A stretch of DNA of 64,000 bases from Macrostomum hystrix. Its lineage: Eukaryota > Platyhelminthes > Macrostomidae. Below are positions 23,901-35,900 of this stretch, one piece after another; position 1 is the first letter of the stretch; the number at the start of each line of letters is the position of its first letter. The position numbers and the translations under genes are program-made. A model generated the notes under the pieces. The model was not told the origin of the DNA. It worked only from the letters and a program-made list of their open reading frames with translations, and made no database searches. The DNA is taken from assembly GCA_950097015.1 (NCBI GenBank), contig CATNEN010000033.1:1860001-1924000 (forward strand). The letters are read 5' to 3'.

Positions 23901-26900
23901 CATGGAATGATTCTAGCAGTCATGGAATGATTCTAGCAGACAGGGAATGATTCTAGCAGGCATAGAATCATTCTAGCAGTCATGGACTGATTCTAGCAGC
24001 TATGGAATGAGTCTAGCAGGCATGGAATGATTCTAGCAGTCATGGAATGATTATAGCAGTCATGGAATGATTCTAGCAGGCATGGAATGATTCTAGCAGT
24101 AATGTAATGATTCTAGCAGTCATGGAATGACTCTAGCAGTCATGGATTGATTCTAGCAGTCATGGATTGATTCTAGCAGTCAGGGAATGATTCTAGCAGG
24201 CAGGGAATGATTTTAGCAGTCATGGAATGATTCTAGCAGGCATAGAATCATTCTAGCAGTCATGGAATGATTCTAGCAGGTATAGAATGAGTCTTGCAGG
24301 CATGGAATGATTCTAGCAGTAATGTAATGATTCTAGCAGTCATGGATTGATTCTAGCAGGCATAGAATGATTCTAGCAGTAATGTAATGATTCTAGCAGG
24401 CATGGAATGATTCTAGCAGTCATGGAATGATTCTAGCAGTTATGGAATGTTTCTAGCAGTCATGGAATAATTTTAGCAGCTATGGAATGAGTCTAGCAGG
24501 CATGGAATGATTCTAGCAGTCATGGAATGATTATAGCAGTCATGAAATGATTCTAGCAGGCATGGAATGATTCTAGCAGTAATGTAATGATTCTAGCAGT
24601 CATGGAATGACTCTAGCAGTCATGGAATGATTCTAGCAGGTATGGAATGAGTCTAGCAGGCATGGAATGATTCTAGCAGTCATGGATTGATTCTAGCAGG
24701 CATAGAATGATTCTAGCAGTAATGTAATGATTCTAGCAGTCATGGAATGTTTCTAGCAGTCATGGAATGATTCTAGCAGTCATGGAATGATTCTAGCAGA
24801 CAGGGAATGATTCTAGCAGGCATAGAATCATTCTAGCAGTCATGGACTGATTCTAGCAGCTATGGAATGAGTCTAGCAGGCATGGAATGATTCTAGCAGT
24901 CATGGAATGATTATAGCAGTCATGGAATGATTCTAGCAGGCATGGAATGATTCTAGCAGTAATGTAATGATTCTAGCAGTCATGGAATGACTCTAGCAGT
25001 CATGGATTGATTCTAGCAGTCATGGATTGATTCTAGCAGTCAGGGAATGATTCTAGCAGGCAGGGAATGATTTTAGCAGTCATGGAATGATTCTAGCAGG
25101 CATAGAATCATTCTAGCAGTCATGGAATGATTCTAGCAGGTATAGAATGAGTCTTGCAGGCATGGAATGATTCTAGCAGTAATGTAATGATTCTAGCAGT
25201 CATGGATTGATTCTAGCAGGCATAGAATGATTCTAGCAGTAATGTAATGATTCTAGCAGGCATGGAATGATTCTAGCAGTCATGGAATGATTCTAGCAGT
25301 TATGGAATGTTTCTAGCAGTCATGGAATAATTTTAGCAGCTATGGAATGAGTCTAGCAGGCATGGAATGATTCTAGCAGTCATGGAATGATTATAGCAGT
25401 CATGAAATGATTCTAGCAGGCATGGAATGATTCTAGCAGTAATGTAATGATTCTAGCAGTCATGGAATGACTCTAGCAGTCATGGAATGATTCTAGCAGG
25501 TATGGAATGAGTCTAGCAGGCATGGAATGATTCTAGCAGTCATGGATTGATTCTAGCAGGCATAGAATGATTCTAGCAGTAATGTAATGATTCTAGCAGT
25601 CATGGAATGACTCTAGCAGTCCTGGAATGATTCTAGCAGGTATGGAATGAGTCTAGCAGGCATGGAATGATTCTAGCAGTCATGGATTGATTCTAGCAGG
25701 CATAGAATGATTCTAGCAGTAATGTAATGATTCTAGCAGTCATGGAATGTTTCTAGCAGTCATGGAATGATTCTAGCAGTCATGGAATGATTCTAGCAGA
25801 CAGGGAATGATTCTAGCAGGCATAGAATCATTCTAGCAGTCATGGACTGATTCTAGCAGCTATGGAATGAGTCTAGCAGGCATGGAATGATTCTAGCAGT
25901 CATGGAATGATTATAGCAGTCATGGAATGATTCTAGCAGGCATGGAATGATTCTAGCAGTAATGTAATGATTCTAGCAGTCATGGAATGACTCTAGCAGT
26001 CATGGATTGATTCTAGCAGTCATGGATTGATTCTAGCAGTCAGGGAATGATTCTAGCAGGCAGGGAATGATTTTAGCAGTCATGGAATGATTCTAGCAGG
26101 CATAGAATCATTCTAGCAGTCATGGAATGATTCTAGCAGGTATAGAATGAGTCTTGCAGGCATGGAATGATTCTAGCAGTAATGTAATGATTCTAGCAGT
26201 CATGGATTGATTCTAGCAGGCATAGAATGATTCTAGCAGTAATGTAATGATTCTAGCAGGCATGGAATGATTCTAGCAGTCATGGAATGATTCTAGCAGT
26301 TATGGAATGTTTCTAGCAGTCATGGAATAATTTTAGCAGTCATGGAATGAGTCTAGCAGGCATGGAATGATTCTAGCAGTCATGGAATGATTATAGCAGT
26401 CATGAAATGATTCTAGCAGGCATGGAATGATTCTAGCAGTAATGTAATGATTCTAGCAGTCATGGAATGACTCTAGCAGTCATGGAATGATTCTAGCAGG
26501 TATGGAATGAGTCTAGCAGGCATGGAATGATTCTAGCAGTCATGGATTGATTCTAGCAGGCATGGAATGATTCTAGCAGTAATGTAATGATTCTAGCAGT
26601 CATGGAATGATTCTAGCAGTTATGGAATGATTCTAGCAGTTATGGAATGTTTCTAGCAGTCATGGAATAATTTTAGCAGCTATGGAATGAGTCTAGCAGG
26701 CATGGAATGATTCTAGCAGTCATGGAATGATTATAGCAGTCATGGAATGATTCTAGCAGGCATGGAATGATTCTAGCAGTAATGTAATGATTCTAGCAGT
26801 CATGGAATGACTCTAGCAGTCATGGAATGATTCTAGCAGGTATGGAATGAGTCTAGCAGGCATGGAATGATTCTAGCAGTCATGGATTGATTCTAGCAGG

Positions 26901-29900
26901 CATAGAATGATTCTAGCAGTAATGTAATGATTCTAGCAGTCATGGAATGATTCTAGCAGTCATGGAATGTTTCTAGCAGTCATGAAATGATTCTAGCAGT
27001 CATGGAATGATTCTAGCAGGCAGGGAATGATTCTAGCAGGCAGGGAATGATTTTAGCAGGCATGGAATGATTCTAGCAGTCATGGAATGATTCTAGCAGC
27101 CATGGAATGATTCTAGCAGGCATAGAATGATTCTAGCAGTAATGTAATGATTCTAGCAGTCATGGAATGATTCTAGCAGTCATGGAATGATTCTAGCAGT
27201 TATGGAATGTTTCTAGCAGTCATGGAATAATTTTAGCAGTCATGGAATGATTCTAGCAGTCATGGAATGATTCTAGCAGTCATGGATTGATTCTAGCAGG
27301 CAGGGAATGATTCTAGCAGGCAGGGAATGATTCTAGCAGTCATGGAATGATTCTAGCAGGCATAAAATGATTCTAGCAGTCATGGAATGTTTCTAGCAGT
27401 CATGGAATGATTCTAGCAGGTATGGAATGAGTCTAGCAGGCATGGAATGATTCTAGCAGTCATGGAATGATTCTAGCAGGCAGGGAATGATTCTAGCAGG
27501 CAGGGAATGATTCTAGCAGGCAAGGAATGGTTTTAGCAGTCATGGAGTGATTCTAGCAGGCATAAAATGATTTTAGCAGTCATGGAATGATTCTAGCAGT
27601 CATGGAATGTTTCTAGCAGTCATGGAATGATTCTAGCAGTCATGGAATGATTCTAGCAGACAGGGAATGATTCTAGCAGGCATAGAATCATTCTAGCAGT
27701 CATGGACTGATTCTAGCAGCTATGGAATGAGTCTAGCAGGCATGGAATGATTCTAGCAGTCATGGAATGATTATAGCAGTCATGGAATGATTCTAGCAGG
27801 CATGGAATGATTCTAGCAGTAATGTAATGATTCTAGCAGTCATGGAATGACTCTAGCAGTCATGGATTGATTCTAGCAGTCATGGATTGATTCTAGCAGT
27901 CAGGGAATGATTCTAGCAGGCAGGGAATGATTTTAGCAGTCATGGAATGATTCTAGCAGGCATAGAATCATTCTAGCAGTCATGGAATGATTCTAGCAGG
28001 TATAGAATGAGTCTTGCAGGCATGGAATGATTCTAGCAGTAATGTAATGATTCTAGCAGTCATGGATTGATTCTAGCAGGCATAGAATGATTCTAGCAGT
28101 AATGTAATGATTCTAGCAGGCATGGAATGATTCTAGCAGTCATGGAATGATTCTAGCAGTTATGGAATGTTTCTAGCAGTCATGGAATAATTTTAGCAGC
28201 TATGGAATGAGTCTAGCAGGCATGGAATGATTCTAGCAGTCATGGAATGATTATAGCAGTCATGAAATGATTCTAGCAGGCATGGAATGATTCTAGCAGT
28301 AATGTAATGATTCTAGCAGTCATGGAATGACTCTAGCAGTCATGGAATGATTCTAGCAGGTATGGAATGAGTCTAGCAGGCATGGAATGATTCTAGCAGT
28401 CATGGATTGATTCTAGCAGGCATAGAATGATTCTAGCAGTAATGTAATGATTCTAGCAGTCATGGAATGATTCTAGCAGTTATGGAATGATTCTAGCAGT
28501 TATGGAATGTTTCTAGCAGTCATGGAATAATTTTAGCAGCTATGGAATGAGTCTAGCAGGCATGGAATGATTCTAGCAGTCATGGAATGATTATAGCAGT
28601 CATGGAATGATTCTAGCAGGCATGGAATGATTCTAGCAGTAATGTAATGATTCTAGCAGTCATGGAATGACTCTAGCAGTCATGGAATGATTCTAGCAGG
28701 TATGGAATGAGTCTAGCAGGCATGGAATGATTCTAGCAGTCATGGATTGATTCTAGCAGGCATAGAATGATTCTAGCAGTAATGTAATGATTCTAGCAGT
28801 CATGGAATGATTCTAGCAGTCATGGAATGTTTCTAGCAGTCATGAAATGATTCTAGCAGTCATGGAATGATTCTAGCAGGCAGGGAATGATTCTAGCAGG
28901 CAGGGAATGATTTTAGCAGGCATGGAATGATTCTAGCAGTCATGGAATGATTCTAGCAGCCATGGAATGATTCTAGCAGGCATAGAATGATTCTAGCAGT
29001 AATGTAATGATTCTAGCAGTCATGGAATGATTCTAGCAGTCATGGAATGATTCTAGCAGTTATGGAATGTTTCTAGCAGTCATGGAATAATTTTAGCAGT
29101 CATGGAATGATTCTAGCAGTCATGGAATGATTCTAGCAGTCATGGATTGATTCTAGCAGGCAGGGAATGATTCTAGCAGGCAGGGAATGATTCTAGCAGT
29201 CATGGAATGATTCTAGCAGGCATAAAATGATTCTAGCAGTCATGGAATGTTTCTAGCAGTCATGGAATGATTCTAGCAGGTATGGAATGAGTCTAGCAGG
29301 CATGGAATGATTCTAGCAGTCATGGAATGATTCTAGCAGGCAGGGAATGATTCTAGCAGGCAGGGAATGATTCTAGCAGGCAAGGAATGGTTTTAGCAGT
29401 CATGGAATGATTCTAGCAGGCATAAAATGATTCTAGCAGTCATGTAATGATTCTAGCAGGCAGGGAATGATTCTAGCAGTCATGGAATGATTCTAGCAGT
29501 CATGGATTGATTCTAGCAGGCAGGGAATGATTCTAGCAGGCAGGGAATGATTCTGGCAGTCATGGAATGATTCTAGCAGTCATGGATTGATTCTAGCAGG
29601 CAGGGAATGATTCTAGCAGGCAGGGAATGATTCTGGCAGTCATGGAATGATTCTAGCAGGCAGGGAATGATTCTAGCAGGCATGAATTTATTTTTTTGAA
29701 TAATTTAAAAAAGAATGATTTCAAATATTTTTGAAATTTGGAATAATTTCAAACACCTTCGAATCTTAATAAAATGTATAACTAGCCGAATACAGCTTAG
29801 GGAAAGCAGTCATGATTTAGTTTGCTGCTAGAGTCAGCAGCTTAGTTAAAATCACAAGGACTTAGGCGATAAATCTATAGAATGAGCATTAGGCGAATCT

Positions 29901-32900
29901 TGTAGACTTCTATTTAAGAACCGAATCCTCCAGAATCGTAGCACCAAGCAAACTGCTTATGCTTACCATATAGGGCGGACCAGGTCTGATTGATGACATC
30001 CAGGCACACGGTTCCCGAGCTAAATTGCAAAGGTGAGAAATATAGAGTATATCAGGTACACAGCACCAATCTATTTGATTAGGTCAAGTTTTTCAGCTTA
30101 GGAAACTTTTTAACTTACGCTTCATCAATGTTGGGATGAAATATTTTGTTCATGAAGCCTGCAAAATTGCAAAACAAGAGGGAATTATCATTGAGCATAT
30201 GAGAATACATCACATTTGATTAGCCAATGCACCAGGCACAGCCAGTGTGGCCTGTGTGACCAGCTTCCACTCACCAATAGAAGGCGACTTGAATGGATAG
30301 CGGTCTGGCAGGTCCACTCGCACCTTCCACACTCCTCCTTCATATGGAGCTGCAGGGAGGCCACAAGGTTTTATATCTGCATTGCATGTATGACATATGC
30401 TGAGTGACTAATATGGTCAGCAAGTGCATTACTCACAGTCAGCTGGTCCATAGAACTTCACAGTAAACTCATTCAGTCCTCCAAGAATGGTCACCTCGTG
30501 CTTACTTTCAATGCTGATTTGTTAAGTTTGCATTTTTAGGTCAAGGAAATTTATTTATGATTCAAATATTACAATTACCATCTATCTATGTAAGACAATT
30601 ATGTTCAAAGCAGAAATGGTATCCCTCTGAGCAAGGTAGAATTCAGCATAAACTGAGAATAGTAGGCCACTATAATTTGTACTGATGATAAAATTTTCTG
30701 GTTTTTAATGTCTATTCTTAGGGGCTAGGAATATAAACTATACCTGGCAACATGATGTCTGTGCCACATTGTATGTCTTTTAGGTAATACTTTCATGGTC
30801 AAGTATAGCAGAAAGTGTTTATTTGATACTTTACCTCAAGTTGACTTGAGTACTATGTATTTTAGTACAAGTATAAGATTTAGTTAATAACAATGCAAAT
30901 GGATAAGAAAAATAAGAAAACTAAGGAACAATACTATTTTCCCTTCCCAAAAAACTAAATTACAGCATCCAATATAAATAAGAACTATAACTTAACTGAT
31001 AAAGATAATGTCGTGTCGTTTAGAGTGACTCTTATGTTTGTTAGTTTGGAGCGAACACGATAATATATTTGTGCATCAGTCACATCACTTATATAGAACG
31101 CGAGATACAAGTACAACGTGCGATATTATTGAGCGGTGGCCACGTGCCACACAATAGGCATGTACGTTAATAGGTCAGTGAAGAGTTAAAGGACATTGGC
31201 GGCACCGTGCCCGCCCACGCTCAGGCTATCAATGCGCCTGGCCGCGATAGACCGACGGCGCCACATCTCCCCGTCAACGGAGGACCAGACGATCGGGTGG
31301 AACACCTTTGTTGCTGCGCTCACTTCGTCTGGGCACCGAAGTTGCATTTGGCTGAAAGCTGCCAGCCGGGCCGTCCTGCACCTCAGAACCCGGGAGTGCA
31401 GCCACCTCGGAGGCGGAATCTTTTCTTCCGTCGTCCCTCCCAGGCAAGTCACCAACTGGTTGCTCATTGCCGTCAGGTAGTGGGCGGATCTGATCCCGAT
31501 GAGCGAGCACCGGCCGACCATCCTCTCGGGTGACCACGGCGGTGTTGTGCCCAGCCTATACCACGAAACGCGCAGACTCCGTAGGGCTGCTGGCCCGAGC
31601 CTGGTAGATGACAGGCGCATCGACACTGAACGTCAGGGTCAGTGGGCTCCTCAGTTGTCTGCCCATCAGCGCTGACGGACTGCCTCGGCCGTCGCTCCTC
31701 GGAGTCGCCCTGTAGTTCAGCAGCAGCTTGGCCAGATACGCATCAAAAGATCCGCGATGCACCGGAAATGCCACCAGACCCCGTTTGACAGTCTGGACCA
31801 TCCGCTCTGCTAGGCCGTTGGACTCCGGGTGGTACGGTGGTGAGTGTATCTGCGAGCAGCCGATTCTCCGCAGCCAGTCGCGCAGCTCGCCGTCGCAGAA
31901 TTCGGCCGCGTTGTCCGAGACCAGCGTGCATGGGACACCCAGCCTGGAGAAGATGGCCCGCAGAGTGCGCAACGTTGTCTGGGCGCTCCGGTCTGGTACT
32001 CGAACCGCCTCCGGCCAGCCAGAAAACGCGTCCACGACGATCAACAGATAGCCGATACCAGGCACGTGCGCGTGGTCCATGTGCACTCGTTGCCATGCGG
32101 CGCTTTCCGCGGGCCAGGTGTGGGTGGCGCGAGCCGGTGGAGTCCGGATCTCCGTGCATTTTGCGCATTGCTTGACGTAGCGTTCCACATCGTCGCAGTG
32201 TCCGGGCCACCAGGCTTCTCTCTTCAACCGGTTTCGTGTCGCCAGCGCTCCGCTGTGGGAGTCTCCATGCGCCGCTTGAAGGACTCGAGAGCGCAGCCTT
32301 GCCGGAGGCACAATCAGGTCTCCCAGACAGATGATGCCATCTTCCACCGTCAGTTGTTGCCGGACACTCTTGTACGGCCGTTCTGCCGCCGAGCAGTTGC
32401 TCCAGACGTTGTTCTTGATTCGCTGTCGGATGCTCCGTAGCACAGGGTCATCGTCAGTCGCCTGTTGAATTTCATTTCGCTTCAGCACGTCAGTCTCAGT
32501 CCAATGAACGAAGCGACTCACCTCCTCTTTAGGATTTTCGAACGAATCCTCAAACTCCAGTCTGGACATAGCATCGACGTGTGGAATGCAACTGCCACGA
32601 ACATAGACAATGTCGTAGTCGAATGCAGCCAACTGGATAGCCCAGCGCATGATCCTGGCCGATGTCACCTTTGGCAGCTCCTTCGACGGACTGAAGATAA
32701 ACTCGAGCGGCTGATGATCGCAGTTTAGCGTGAACTTGGCTCCCAGCAGAAAGTGCCTCGCTCGCTGTGTCGCCCACACGATGGCCAGAGCCTCCCTCTC
32801 GATGTTGGAATAGTTTTGCTCGGCTGCCGTCAGCCGCCTGGAGAGGTAGAGCACTGGGTGGCCGTCTTGCGTGAGGATGGCTGAGACCGCCTTCTCACTA

Positions 32901-35900
32901 GCGTCCGTAGTCAAAGTCGTGCGCTTCGTCGGGTCGAAGATCCGGATCACCGGATAGGCCGCCAGCGCCCGTTTAAGTTCGTCGAACGCCTTCTGCTGGT
33001 TCGGGCCCCATTTGAACGGTGTCTGGCGGCTCCTTAAGGCAGTCAGCGGCTCGACTCGCTCGGAGTAGGCCTGGATGTAGCGGGCGTAGTAGTTCGTCAG
33101 CCCTAGGAATGACTCCAGTTCCTTCCGACACGTTGGCGCTTTGGTTTGCAGCACTTTCTCCACCAGCTTGGTGTCCGGCCGGATGCCTTCAGCAGAGATT
33201 CGGTATCCCAGAAAGGATATTTCGGTGCTCCTGAAGACGCACTTTTTCTCGTTGATCTCCATCCCTGACTTGCTCAGCTTGGCTAGCAGTTGTTCGACTT
33301 TTGCGTCCAGTTCAGCTGCTGTCCGGGCGCCGATGCAGACATCGTCCTGATAGATCACCAGGTTTGTCACCAGACCGCCGATCGTGGCTTCCATGGCAGC
33401 TTGGAACTGCGCGCTCGCAGTTTTCACGCCGTAAGGCATCCTCGTCCAGCGCAGCAAACCGATCGGGGTGTTGATGGTGAGGATTTCCCTGGCCGACTCG
33501 TCCAGCTCGATCTGGTTGTAGGCGTTCGTCAGGTCAACCGTGGCGAAGTGGGACATCCCTGACAGCTCTGTAAAGGCTGTCTCGATGTTCGGGAGCGGGT
33601 ACGAGTCTGCGCAAATTTGCGGGTTCACACTCACTTTGTAGTCGGCGCAGATCCGCAAGTCGCCGTCCGGTTTCCTCACGATGACGATAGGGGATGCCCA
33701 CTGGCTCCCTCCGGGGCGGACCGTCTCCAGGATTCCGGCATTGATCAGCTTCCTGAGCTTAGCGATGACCAGCGGTTTCAGGTCGGGACAGGTCGAGCCT
33801 CGAAGTAGCTAGGCCGGGCCTGGTCCTTCAGAACGATGCGGGCCCGGAATCCGCGAAGCTTTCCCAGCGTGACTGCCGGTGCTTCCTCGACGTTGTGCAG
33901 GGACACGCCGTCCAGGTCGAACTGCAGCAAGTCGGTGCCCAGCAGACCGTGTGTCTTGTTGCAGGCCGCGACGATGATGTCCACGCAGGCGACCTTGTCT
34001 TCTAGCTCGACAGCCGCTGTGAAGCTGCCGAGGGTTTTGATGGCTGATCCGTCGAACTGCCTGAGTTGCCGGCGGCATTTCCGCAACTTCGGCTCGCCCA
34101 GTTGCTGCCAGAAATTTCTCGGGATGATGCTGGCATCAGAGCCGGAGTCCAGCTGCATCTCCATGCGTTGACCCTCGATCAGCACTGTCTTCAGGCTGCT
34201 GGTCTTCTGCTGATGAGTGCTACTGATGGTGTCGGCCCCGGCTGTTTCCGTGACTTCATGCGCTGCCTTGGTCCCGGATCTGCACACGACCGCGAAATGG
34301 TTTCGCTTGCGGCACTTGTTGCAGGTTTGCCCCAAGCTGGGCAGCGGTCAGGCTGGTGCTGTAGGCCGCAGGCTTTGCAGGCGGTCTTCGGGCCCCCGCG
34401 GTTTTTGTCCACGCTGGCGATGGACGCCGGCTCGATCGTCGCTGGCTCCGGTGCCTTCTGTCTCTCCGCTCCGCTGTATTGCTGGATGAGCTCGAGTTGT
34501 TGGACAAACTCCACGCTGTTTTCGAGCGTCACCTGTTGCTGTGAGCTCTGGATGTGCTCAAGAATTTTGCTGCGATGCTGTGCATTGTGCAGGCCACTGA
34601 CCAGCATTGTCTGGATGAGCTCGTCCTCTGCTGACTGTTTGCTGTCTTCGGCGTTCAGCTTGTCGAACTCGCAGAAGCGGGCGGCATCTCGAAGTCTCTG
34701 GGCGAAATTTTGTGCTGACTCAGTTGCTTCTTGGCGCAGGGACAAAAACCGAGAGCGCTCGGCAATGATCAGCTTCTTCTTTGGGCGAACCTTTTCCAAG
34801 ATCAGCTTTCTGATATCCTCGAAGTTCATCTCCTCCAGCTCTTTTGGTCTCGCCATCACACTTACGACACGAACTGCGCTTACGCCTGCCCTGGCAAGGA
34901 ACAAGTCCGTCACCTGTCTCTCCTCTGCCGTGTCCTTCAATTTCTTATTGCGGCTCATGGCGGCGAAGCTCCTCAACCAGGCCTCCGTCGTTGCAGGGTC
35001 GTCCAGCGGCAGGTCGTCTGCTCGCGATGCCATTGTCGTGTCGTTTAGAGTGACTCTTATGTTTGTTAGTTTGGAGCGAACACGATAATATATTTGTGCA
35101 TCAGTCACATCACTTATATAGAACGCGAGATACAAGTACAACGTGCGATATTATTGAGCGGTGGCCACGTGCCACACAATAGGCATGTACGTTAATAGGT
35201 CAGTGAAGAGTTAAAGGACATTGGCGGCACCGTGCCCGCCCACGCTCAGGCTATCAATGCGCCTGGCCGCGATAGACCGACGGCGCCACAGATAACAATT
35301 TTAAAGCTTACTGATATTTAATAGCAAAAGTATTTTGCTATTTTTAGGCATGCATATTAGTTTATATTATCAAAATTCACCATATGGTTATTTATAAATA
35401 TATATAACATGCCACCCAGAACTAGCAATATGTGAATTAGCTATACCAACCATCAGTAGATAAATTTAATTCACAACCATAGTAAATATTTCCTCCTGTT
35501 TGCATTCAAGGTATATATATAGATCAGACAATAAAATGAAACTAAAAATATTGTAGATACTATCTATTTTAGACTTATAATCAACAGTTTTAATATATTT
35601 ATACGAGTACAATATCTAGGCTTAATTTTCTAGATTTGCATTTAATTTAATGTCATATAAGCCCTAAACTCCAAAAATTGTATGCAAGGTTTTTAAGTAT
35701 AAATATGGTTTCATTTACTTAACTCTAATTTGCTAAAAAACTGGAATATGAGGATAACAGAGGATATTGAAAGAATAATAACTTAAATGAAACTACAAAT
35801 TTGCACTGCTCCATGATGAAATATGAGAAATTCAGAGGCACAGAAGTAGGGTGCAGGAACTTCTTCTGCCAAAAACTTCTACAAATACACTTTAAAAAGT

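Larger units (their letters stand above)
31009..35290 (-). mobile_element. Ty3/gypsy-type LTR retrotransposon, full length, sense orientation in UBE2H intron 1
   Basis: 4282 bp, bounded by two 257-bp LTRs that look identical by eye, TG...CA ends and a 5-bp target duplication GATAA (31004-31008 and 35291-35295). On the minus strand the order is LTR, gag with zinc knuckle, protease, reverse transcriptase, RNase H, integrase, polypurine tract, LTR; this RT-RH-IN order is the Metaviridae one. The double CCHC knuckle and RT resemble the Mag/nematode-like gypsy branches. Three coding breaks are visible: a frame change near 34337, another near 33784 and an in-frame TAG at 31558-31556. Identical LTRs imply a recent insertion. 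It lies in the same orientation as UBE2H. Confidence 0.95.

Noticed and set aside
15220-29683. CRISPR-like array
   Set aside because: The 20-bp units are contiguous with no unique spacers, and the host is a eukaryotic intron.
31186-35141. Numerous plus-strand frames (for example 31844-32440, 34066-35088)
   Set aside because: Antisense or frame shadows of gag-pol, with high codon-bias mirror effects.
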